Assembly: GCA_016867615.1 (NCBI GenBank)
Contig: VGJG01000009.1
Location: 1-14,487 of the forward strand
DNA length: 14,487 bases
Source: Candidatus Aminicenantota bacterium
Lineage (GTDB): Bacteria; Acidobacteriota; Aminicenantia; Aminicenantales; JAFGAV01
Direction: 5' to 3'
In this document: piece after piece, positions 1 through 4,951 of the stretch
Layout of the letters: every line of letters starts with the position of its first letter
How positions within the stretch are numbered: position 1 is the stretch's first letter
Notes under the pieces: model-generated
Told to the model about the DNA's origin: nothing
Databases searched by the model: none
The model's input: only the letters and a program-made list of their open reading frames with translations
Translations under genes and position numbers: made by a program

Positions 1-519
1 GCCGCCGGGCTTGACTTTGCTCGGCACGTCCGAAGTCAGGCTCTCCAGGGCCTTGATCTCCCCCGATCGAACGCCGTACCAGCGCGCTTCCCTGCGGTCG
101 AGGAGGAGGACGCCGATATGAAGGAATTCGTCCAGGACGACCGACAGGGGTTTGACATAAGGGTTGCGGTCGAAGACGAGGCGGTTGCGGGGCGGGGCGC
201 CCAGCTCGAATTCCCGCCAGAAGTCCTCTCCCCGGCAGGAGAACAGAGCCAGTCCGGGATGGTTCGAGACCGCCAGGCGCGCGGTGACGCGGGCGGCCAT
301 GAGATCCAGGTCGTCGGCCAGCGATTCCCTCTGCTCCTTGGAGAGCTCGAGCCCGGAGGCCGTCTCCCGTCCGCCGGCGAGCAGGTTCTTCAAGGTCAGG
401 GTGATCTCTTTTTTTGACAGGCGGCTTTTGTCCCAGTCGAGATAGAGGGATGTCGTCAGAAACCGGGAGCTGCGGAATTTCGCCAGGTCCTCGACCTGTC
501 TCAGGTTTTCAAGCTTCAT
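1..519 (-). CDS. eRF1-like (baeRF family) protein, N-terminal 173 residues, cut by the left edge
   Basis: The reverse strand reads open from an ATG at 519-517 to base 1, giving 173 residues with no stop. GAGGAGG lies 4 nt before the ATG, which supports this start. Visible landmarks are SLYLDWD at residues 24-30, a long alternating segment, PYVKPL near 122-127, and a strand IGVLLLDRREARWYGV followed by GEIKALES. The window ends on KPGG, where eRF1-type proteins continue with a GG-S-x-x-RF-like stretch. This order matches the bacterial archaeo-eukaryotic release-factor-like group (baeRF, probably family 10), relatives of eRF1, Pelota and Vms1. Members are thought to act on ribosome-bound peptidyl-tRNA, but most are uncharacterised. 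The catalytic loop and C-terminal domain lie outside the window, so activity cannot be judged. It is transcribed away from tRNA-Leu from its own promoter. Family assignment is from recalled sequence pattern; moderate confidence. Confidence 0.6.
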   Translation of the reverse strand, partial: MKLENLRQVEDLAKFRSSRFLTTSLYLDWDKSRLSKKEITLTLKNLLAGGRETASGLELSKEQRESLADDLDLMAARVTARLAVSNHPGLALFSCRGEDFWREFELGAPPRNRLVFDRNPYVKPLSVVLDEFLHIGVLLLDRREARWYGVRSGEIKALESLTSDVPSKVKPGG

Positions 520-609
520 AAAGCCTCCTCGCCTGTTCGTCCGGCATGTCGATATTTGTCCGGCGGCCGAAAACGGGTGGGATCCTGGAAGCGGGCAAAC
601 ACTTTAATT

Positions 610-638
610 AGAATATGAACCGACGCGGAGTTTGTCAA
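610..638 (-). promoter_or_regulatory. sigma70-type promoter for the baeRF gene
   Basis: On the reverse strand a perfect -35 box TTGACA (638-633) and a -10 box TATTCT (615-610) are separated by 17 nt. Initiation would fall near 603, leaving a leader of about 84 nt before the baeRF ATG at 519. Its -35 box lies 17 nt from that of the divergent tRNA promoter. Confidence 0.65.
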
Positions 639-655
639 GCCGACTGGTCCTCAAA

Positions 656-684
656 TTGACTCTCCGGAGTCGGTCGGCTATAAT
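656..684 (+). promoter_or_regulatory. sigma70-type promoter for tRNA-Leu
   Basis: TTGACT (656-661), a 17-nt spacer and a consensus TATAAT (679-684) give a strong housekeeping promoter. Transcription would start near 691, about 28 nt before the mature tRNA 5' end, as expected for a precursor trimmed by RNase P. An inverted repeat GACTC/GAGTC (658-662 / 667-671) overlaps the -35 box and could be a chance palindrome or a small operator. Confidence 0.8.
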
Positions 685-718
685 ATCTTTCTTTATCCTG
701 AGGCCGTCCGTCCGGGGT

Positions 719-805
719 GCGGAAGTGGCGGAATTGGCAGACGCGTAAGCCTCAGGAGCTTATGGTCGCAAGACTGTGTGGGTTCGAGTCCCACCTTCCG
801 CACCA
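719..805 (+). tRNA. tRNA-Leu, anticodon CAG
   Basis: An 87-nt class II tRNA with an encoded CCA end. The acceptor stem GCGGAAG (719-725) pairs perfectly with CTTCCGC (795-801), followed by discriminator A802 and CCA (803-805). The anticodon stem TAAGC/GCTTA encloses the loop CTCAGGA (751-757), giving anticodon CAG at 753-755, which reads CUG codons. The long variable arm (GGTC-GCAA-GACT) and the T-arm GTGGG-TTCGAGT-CCCAC are typical of bacterial leucine tRNAs. No T-rich terminator follows it, and an arsenate-reductase-like gene begins 26 nt downstream, so the two are probably on one transcript. Confidence 0.95.
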
Positions 806-831
806 TGTTTGAATTTCGGTAAAGATTCTCC

Positions 832-1287
832 ATGTCGAAACCCGGATCCTTTCACGCCCCGACGGGGGACGGAATCCGCCGGACGGTTCTTTTCGTCTGC
901 ACCCACAATTCCGGCCGGTCCCAGATGGCCGAAGCATACGTCAACAGCCTCTTCCCGGACCGTTTTCAAGCCTTTTCCGCGGGAACGGAGCCGACGGAGC
1001 TCAATCGGGCCGTGGCCGCCGTCATGGCCGAGGAGGGGATCGACCTCTCCGGTCACCGGGCCAAGGACGTGAGCGAATTCGCGGGACGGGAGTTCGATTG
1101 CGTCGTCACCGTCTGCGACCGGGCGCAGGAATCCTGCCCCTACTTCCCCGGCGGCGGCCGGAGGATCCACCGGGGCTTCGCCGACCCCTCGCGCTGCTCG
1201 GGCGGAGAGGAAGAGGTCCTGTCCTGTGTCCGCCTCATCCGGGACGCCGTCCGGGAGTGGCTCCTCGGCCCCTGGTGGGAGCCGTGA
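832..1287 (+). CDS. arsC: arsenate reductase, thioredoxin-coupled type (LMW protein-tyrosine-phosphatase fold)
   Basis: A 151-residue cytosolic protein of the low-molecular-weight phosphatase fold. It carries the P-loop CTHNSGRS with nucleophile Cys23 and Arg29 (C-X5-R), the resolving pair Cys95 and Cys102 in VCDRAQESC, and the general-acid motif D118-P119. These equal Cys10, Cys82, Cys89 and Asp105 of the pI258 arsenate reductase with a constant offset of 13, so the triple-cysteine relay used to reduce arsenate to arsenite with thioredoxin is complete. ATG 832 is the only usable start: an in-frame stop lies at 820-822 and no other start codon precedes the P-loop, so an N-terminal extension of about 13 residues is real. 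No convincing Shine-Dalgarno is visible. No arsR, arsB or acr3 gene lies nearby, so a phosphatase role or a solitary resistance gene are alternatives. It sits 26 nt after tRNA-Leu and is probably co-transcribed with it. Confidence 0.85.
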   Translation: MSKPGSFHAPTGDGIRRTVLFVCTHNSGRSQMAEAYVNSLFPDRFQAFSAGTEPTELNRAVAAVMAEEGIDLSGHRAKDVSEFAGREFDCVVTVCDRAQESCPYFPGGGRRIHRGFADPSRCSGGEEEVLSCVRLIRDAVREWLLGPWWEP

Positions 1288-1298
1288 GGCCCCGCGTC

Positions 1299-1327
1299 TT
1301 GTCAACGCGCCGCTTCCGACTTATGTT
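1299..1327 (+). promoter_or_regulatory. probable promoter of the GWxTD operon
   Basis: TTGTCA (1299-1304) and TATGTT (1322-1327) are spaced by 17 nt, directly after the arsC-like gene. An alternative extended -10 (TG-T-TATACA, 1324-1332) overlaps. Start of transcription would be near 1334, just before a 5' stem-loop. Confidence 0.5.
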
Positions 1328-1336
1328 ATACAGTTA

Positions 1337-1353
1337 GGGGCGCGCACCGCCCC
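1337..1353 (+). promoter_or_regulatory. stem-loop at the 5' end of the GWxTD mRNA
   Basis: GGGGCG (1337-1342) pairs with CGCCCC (1348-1353) across a 5-nt loop, giving six G-C pairs. It begins within a few bases of the predicted transcription start and ends 8 nt before the GAGGAG ribosome-binding site at 1362-1367. It could stabilise the 5' end or influence initiation. Function is inferred only from position. Confidence 0.35.
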
Positions 1354-1374
1354 CGATCGCAGAGGAGCAAGACC

Positions 1375-3453
1375 GTGAGATCGAAGACCGTCGTCATTCT
1401 TATCGGCCTGCTGGTCCTGGCCTCCGGCCTTCCGGCGGCCGCGCGGCCGGCCCAGGTCCAGAGCCTGAAACCCAGGGAGCTTCCGGAGGTCTATTACCGG
1501 TGGCTCGAAGAAGAGGTCGTGTACATCATCTCCCCAGTCGAGAGGGAAGTCTTCCTCAAGCTCCGGAACGACAGGGAGCGAGACCTGTTCATCGAGGCCT
1601 TCTGGAAGCACCGGGACACGAACCCGGCCACTGAGGAAAACGAGTATCGGCAGGAGCATTACCGGCGCATCAGCTACGCGAATCATTTCTACGGACGGAC
1701 GACTCCGAAGCCAGGCTGGATGACCGACCGGGGCCGCATCTACATCATCCTCGGCGAGCCGAACGACGTCCAGAGGTTCGAGGCCCGGAGCGAGACGCAC
1801 GCCGCCGAGATCTGGTTCTACCAGAACCAGATGGAAAAGGGGCTCCCGCCCGCGTTCAATGTCGTGTTCTACCAAAAGCGGGGCTTCGGCGATTACCTGC
1901 TCTACAGTCCCGCGGCGGACGGGCCGATGGCCTTCATGCCGACTTACGAAGGCGACCCGGTCGATTTCAGGGCGGCCTACGAGGAGCTTCTGGACCGCTC
2001 GCCTGACCTGGCTTACGTGTCCATGTCCCTCATCCCCGGCGAGGGGTCGGCCTTTCTGGGACGTCCGTCCCTCGCCTCGCAGCATCTCCTGCAGCAGGTC
2101 GGAACGGCCGGCTGGAAGTCGGTCCAGGAGCAATACGCCCGCAAATTCCTGGATTACAAGGACGTCGTCGAGGTCGAGTACAGCGCCAACTACCTGGACA
2201 GCGATTCTCTGGTCCGCGTCTACCAGGCGCCCAACGGCTTGACGTTCGTCCATTACGCCCTGGAGCCGGCCCGCCTGTCCGTGGCCGAATACGAGGGGCG
2301 TTTCTACACCACCCTCCGGGTGAACGGGACGCTCACCGCCGAGGACGGCCGGCTGGCATACCAGTTCGAGAAAGCGCTCACACCCCAGTTCGACCGCGAG
2401 CAGTTGGACCTGGTCCAGCGCCAGCCTTTCATCGTCCATGATATGTTTCCGGTCGTCCCGGGCTCCTATCGTCTCTCGATTCTGGTCAAGAACGAAGTCT
2501 CCAAGGAATTCACCACCCTGGAGCACAACCTCACCGTTCTCGACCGGCAGACGGGGGTCAGGCTCATGCCCCTCCTCCTGGCCTACAAAGCCGCGCCCGC
2601 CTCCCCGGCCGCCGACAGGCTCAGGCCGTTTCATCTGGCCGGGAACCAGCTCTACCCCCAGCCCAACCGGATCTTCGTCCGCTCCGATTCCCTGGAGATC
2701 GTCTTTCAGGTCCTGGACCTGCCGCAGGAGGTGAGGAACGAGGGGGAGTTCGTTTTCACCTTCCTGCAGGGCGACCAGGTCTTCCGGGCCTTCCGCCGGC
2801 CGCTGTCCGCTTATCCGAGCGCCCCCGAATTCCTGGAATCGGTTTCCCTGGAGGATTTCCCGCCGGCTCATTATACGGTCACGGTCGGTCTCGACTTCCG
2901 AGGCAAGAGGGTCGTCTCGGTCTCCGAGCCTTTCGACGTGACCCACCGCGAGTCCATCCCCCGGCCCTGGGTCTATGCCAAGGTTCAGCCAGGAGCGGAT
3001 GATGCCTCCCACCGATATTCCCTGGGTCTGCAGCTTCTCAACCTGGACCGGCTTGAGGAGGCGAAGGTCCTCCTGGAAAGGGCGGTAGCCGCCCAGCCCG
3101 ATTCCTGGGAATATGCCCTGGCCCTGTCCCAGGCCTGCCTGGCCATGCGGGATTACGCCAGGGTGGAAAGCTTGCTCGACCCCTTCCTGAAGGGGGAAAA
3201 GGCAGCCCGGTATGAGATCTATGTCATCCTGGCCAAGGCGCTCAAGGAATCGGGCCGGCTCGAGCGGGCGGTCGAGGTGCTGTCCGCGGCCGTAAGCCAC
3301 TACGGGGTCAACACCGCCTTGCTCAATCCCATGGGAGAGTGTTATCTCGGCTTGGGCCGGAAGGATGAAGCCCGGGTCGTTTGGGAAAAGTCTTTGGAGC
3401 TCAGCCCCGACCAGCCCGCCCTGAAGCGGAGCCTGGAGGGCTTGAAGGAGTGA
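1375..3453 (+). CDS. secreted GWxTD-domain protein with C-terminal TPR-like repeats
   Basis: A 692-residue exported protein of unknown function. The GTG start at 1375 is chosen because GAGGAG lies 7 nt upstream and a signal peptide follows at once: basic MRSK, hydrophobic core VVILIGLLVLASGL, probable cleavage after AAA near residue 23. The GWxTD domain spans roughly residues 35-180, with an acidic EREVFLKLRNDRERDLF helix, FWKHRDTNP, and the signature GWMTD at 114-118 followed by RGRIYIILGEP. The middle (about 270-525) is strand-rich and may be beta-sandwich. Residues about 545-690 form helical pairs resembling tetratricopeptide repeats (LGLQLLNLDRLEEAKVLLERAV; LGLGRKDEARVVWEKSLELSP). GWxTD proteins are widespread in Acidobacteriota and some Bacteroidota-related lineages but have no established role. 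It is followed after 2 nt by a second, shorter GWxTD gene, so the two are co-transcribed and may form a complex at the cell envelope. Confidence 0.85.
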   Translation: MRSKTVVILIGLLVLASGLPAAARPAQVQSLKPRELPEVYYRWLEEEVVYIISPVEREVFLKLRNDRERDLFIEAFWKHRDTNPATEENEYRQEHYRRISYANHFYGRTTPKPGWMTDRGRIYIILGEPNDVQRFEARSETHAAEIWFYQNQMEKGLPPAFNVVFYQKRGFGDYLLYSPAADGPMAFMPTYEGDPVDFRAAYEELLDRSPDLAYVSMSLIPGEGSAFLGRPSLASQHLLQQVGTAGWKSVQEQYARKFLDYKDVVEVEYSANYLDSDSLVRVYQAPNGLTFVHYALEPARLSVAEYEGRFYTTLRVNGTLTAEDGRLAYQFEKALTPQFDREQLDLVQRQPFIVHDMFPVVPGSYRLSILVKNEVSKEFTTLEHNLTVLDRQTGVRLMPLLLAYKAAPASPAADRLRPFHLAGNQLYPQPNRIFVRSDSLEIVFQVLDLPQEVRNEGEFVFTFLQGDQVFRAFRRPLSAYPSAPEFLESVSLEDFPPAHYTVTVGLDFRGKRVVSVSEPFDVTHRESIPRPWVYAKVQPGADDASHRYSLGLQLLNLDRLEEAKVLLERAVAAQPDSWEYALALSQACLAMRDYARVESLLDPFLKGEKAARYEIYVILAKALKESGRLERAVEVLSAAVSHYGVNTALLNPMGECYLGLGRKDEARVVWEKSLELSPDQPALKRSLEGLKE

Positions 3454-3455
3454 AC

Positions 3456-4418
3456 ATGAAGACAGGCCAAAAATATTTCATCGCCGCGGCATCGTTGCTC
3501 CTGGTCCTGCTCAGCTTCTCCTGCCGCCTCTACAACCTGGAGAGACAGCTCGAACCCGAGAGCGCCGAATTCCTGTCCCTGGTCCGCTACATCATCACCC
3601 CCCAGGAGAGGAAGATCTTCCTGGAGCTTCCGGCCGCGGAGAGGGAGGCGTTCATCGAGGAGTTTTGGCAGCGGCGCGACCCCGACCCCGACACCCCGGA
3701 CAATGAGTTCAAGATCGAGTTCCTGAGCCGGATCGAAAGGGCCAATGAGATTTTCCATGGAGAGGGACGGGCGGGTTGGCTGACGGACCGGGGGCGGATC
3801 TTCGTCCTCTTCGGCCCGCCCATGGACCGCATCCGCAACCCCTCGGGCTACGAGATCAGCGCCCGCTGCGGCGAGCTGTGGTATTACGGCGACTTCCCCG
3901 TTGTGTTCGTGGACGTTTACTGCACGGGAGAATACCGGCTGGTGACCTATGACCTGTCCACCCTCCAGGACAGGAACCTGTCCTACATGCAGGCCCTGAA
4001 CAAGGCCGAGGCCCGCTCCCGGAGGACCTTCACCCAGGAAAAATCGTTGTTCGATTTCAACTGGAGCCTGAAGAAAACCCTCGTCACGGCGGAGCGCCTC
4101 GAAGCCCTGGTCACGGTGGAGATCCCCTACGACGTCATCTGGTTCAAGTCCGTGGGAGACCGACTGGAGACGACGCTCGACTGCGAGCTCAGCCTCAAGG
4201 ACAGCGAGAAGAAAACCGTCTGGGAGCTCAAGGATTCGCTCCTCATCTCCCTGCCCGAAGTCGAGCTGAAGGACAAGAAGAACGCCCGGCACCGCTGGGA
4301 GATTCCCCTCGTCGCGGACAAGGACTTAGACCGGCTGGCCCGGGGAAAGAACACCCTGCATATCAAGCTGGTCAACCGCACGGGAAACGAAGAGCTGCGG
4401 AAGACGATGGATTTTTAA
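3456..4418 (+). CDS. GWxTD-domain protein, probable lipoprotein
   Basis: A 320-residue protein. ATG 3456 is preferred over an upstream in-frame ATG at 3381 because it has AAGGAG 5 nt ahead, lies 2 nt after the preceding stop, and opens a signal sequence. That sequence ends LLSFSC with Cys23, an atypical lipobox (Ser at -3, Phe at -2), so lipidation is likely but not certain. The GWxTD domain occupies most of the N-terminal half: SLVRYIITPQERKIFLELP, FWQRRDPDPDTPDNEF at about 70-85, then GWLTD at 107-111 followed by RGRIFVLFGPP. The C-terminal half (about 185-320) is beta-rich and lacks the TPR-like tail of its neighbour. The two proteins align in the same segment order up to this domain, suggesting ancient duplication. 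Function unknown; the tandem arrangement suggests partners, one membrane-anchored and one soluble in the periplasm. The stop codon TAA overlaps a 5-bp direct repeat bordering the downstream element. Confidence 0.85.
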   Translation: MKTGQKYFIAAASLLLVLLSFSCRLYNLERQLEPESAEFLSLVRYIITPQERKIFLELPAAEREAFIEEFWQRRDPDPDTPDNEFKIEFLSRIERANEIFHGEGRAGWLTDRGRIFVLFGPPMDRIRNPSGYEISARCGELWYYGDFPVVFVDVYCTGEYRLVTYDLSTLQDRNLSYMQALNKAEARSRRTFTQEKSLFDFNWSLKKTLVTAERLEALVTVEIPYDVIWFKSVGDRLETTLDCELSLKDSEKKTVWELKDSLLISLPEVELKDKKNARHRWEIPLVADKDLDRLARGKNTLHIKLVNRTGNEELRKTMDF

Positions 4419-4424
4419 CTAGAA

Positions 4425-4458
4425 GGCTCTCTTCCATTTCGTGGGGTTCAGCCGGCCT
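4425..4458. repeat. left terminal inverted repeat, two blocks
   Basis: Blocks GGCTCTCTTCCATT (4425-4438) and TTCAGCCGGCCT (4447-4458) are separated by 8 nt. Both recur inverted and in mirrored order at 4899-4949, where the gap is 25 nt, suggesting a small insertion or deletion between the blocks. Confidence 0.75.
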
Positions 4459-4543
4459 CGGTAGGTCTATTATCAAGACGTTTTCGCCAAGCCGGGTTGA
4501 GGCGCCGGAATCGCCCCTGGCCCCCTGGGGAGAACCAGTCTCC

Positions 4544-4580
4544 TTGGAGGGGGAACCCGCTTCGCGTTTCCCCCTTCCAA
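4544..4580. repeat. long imperfect stem-loop
   Basis: The arm from TTGGAGGGGGAA (4544-4555) pairs with TTCCCCCTTCCAA (4568-4580). There are twelve pairs with one bulged base at 4575, closing on a CCCGCTTCGCGT loop region. It is the first strong hairpin inside the element. Confidence 0.6.
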
Positions 4581-4610
4581 CGGTCGCTTCGCTCCCTGCC
4601 TACGACCTCT

Positions 4611-4694
4611 CCGGAGACGGCCTCCTTTGTCCCCCTGAATTGTCAGGGGGCCAGGGGGTTTAATGGGGATTTAAAATCCAGGAGGCGTCTCCGG
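4611..4694. repeat. three-way-junction-like nested inverted repeat
   Basis: The outer stem CCGGAGACGGCCTCC (4611-4625) pairs with GGAGGCGTCTCCGG (4681-4694), 14 pairs with one bulge. Inside it are two independent hairpins. CCCCCTGA (4631-4638) pairs with TCAGGGGG (4643-4650) over a 4-nt loop, and GGATTT (4667-4672) pairs with AAATCC (4674-4679) around one centre base, which is a palindrome more than an RNA hairpin. The nesting suggests a folded unit in place of unrelated palindromes. Confidence 0.6.
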
Positions 4695-4712
4695 AATGGG
4701 TCAGTTCTTCTC

Positions 4713-4734
4713 GTGCGGGAAACAATCCCCGCAC
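4713..4734. repeat. 7-bp stem-loop
   Basis: GTGCGGG (4713-4719) pairs with CCCGCAC (4728-4734) over an 8-nt loop. Confidence 0.6.
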
Positions 4735-4739
4735 TGCGA

Positions 4740-4761
4740 CCAAGGGGGCATACCCCCTTGG
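4740..4761. repeat. 9-bp perfect stem-loop
   Basis: CCAAGGGGG (4740-4748) pairs with CCCCCTTGG (4753-4761) around the loop CATA. It follows the previous hairpin after 5 nt. Confidence 0.7.
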
Positions 4762-4768
4762 AACCCCC

Positions 4769-4793
4769 GATGATCGGCCTGCGGCCGATCATC
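4769..4793. repeat. 11-bp perfect stem-loop
   Basis: GATGATCGGCC (4769-4779) pairs with GGCCGATCATC (4783-4793) around the loop TGC. It is the longest perfect stem in the window. A smaller relative, GCGAT-G-ATCGC, lies at 4877-4887. Confidence 0.75.
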
Positions 4794-4805
4794 CCGTCGG
4801 TTCCC

Positions 4806-4827
4806 CCCCATCGGCAAGCCGATGGGG
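4806..4827. repeat. 10-bp perfect inverted repeat
   Basis: CCCCATCGGC (4806-4815) and GCCGATGGGG (4818-4827) are separated by only AA. The minimal centre favours a DNA cruciform or an RNA hairpin with the last pair opened (loop CAAG). Confidence 0.7.
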
Positions 4828-4898
4828 CCCCCCTTCCGCTATGGGGGCCTCGGGGCGAATCCGGCGCCTTAAGCCCGCGATGATCGCCCCGGACATTC

Positions 4899-4949
4899 AG
4901 GCCGGCTGAACTCTTTGCGAAACCAACCCATAGAGAATGGAAGAGAGCC
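4899..4949. repeat. right terminal inverted repeat, two blocks
   Basis: AGGCCGGCTGAA (4899-4910) and AATGGAAGAGAGCC (4936-4949) are exact reverse complements of the two left-end blocks. The outer block ends one base short of the AACTA direct repeat (4950-4954), which contains the receptor gene's stop codon. Confidence 0.75.
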
Positions 4950-4951
4950 AA

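Larger units (their letters stand above)
4422..4949. mobile_element. MITE-like, hairpin-packed non-coding element between convergent genes
   Basis: This 528-bp stretch has no credible gene. It is bounded by two-part inverted repeats: 14 of 14 bases match between 4425-4438 (GGCTCTCTTCCATT) and 4936-4949, and 12 of 12 between 4447-4458 (TTCAGCCGGCCT) and 4899-4910. The direct repeat AACTA occurs at 4417-4421 and at 4950-4954, immediately outside the right arm and 3 bp outside the left arm, as a target-site duplication would. Deleting the element with one copy would leave the stop codons TAA and TAG (reverse strand) of the two convergent genes exactly adjacent. The interior holds at least six strong stem-loops, listed separately. 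No transposase is encoded, so it would need mobilisation in trans. Alternatives are a dispersed intergenic repeat family or a bidirectional terminator region; there is no T-tract to support an intrinsic terminator. Confidence 0.5.

Noticed and set aside
832..1287. Arsenic-resistance operon
   Set aside because: Only the reductase-like gene is present; no regulator, efflux pump or arsenic methyltransferase is adjacent.
1321..3300. Long open frame antisense to the first GWxTD gene
   Set aside because: A typical artefact of high-GC codon usage; the sense frame has a signal peptide, the GWxTD motif and a good ribosome-binding site.
3381..3455. Extended start for the second GWxTD gene
   Set aside because: It would overlap the upstream gene by 73 nt and bury the signal sequence; ATG 3456 has AAGGAG at correct spacing.
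4713..4827. CRISPR array
   Set aside because: The stem-loops differ in sequence and spacing; there are no identical direct repeats or uniform spacers, and no cas gene.
4497..4883. Open frame of 128 codons inside the hairpin element (and a 102-codon frame on the other strand, 4643-4951)
   Set aside because: The translations are Pro/Arg/Ser-rich products of palindromes, have no ribosome-binding site, and no recognisable domain.
4419..4951. Intrinsic bidirectional terminator as the full explanation of the convergent spacer
   Set aside because: None of the strong stems is followed by a T-tract on either strand, and 530 bp with matched ends is much more than a terminator needs.
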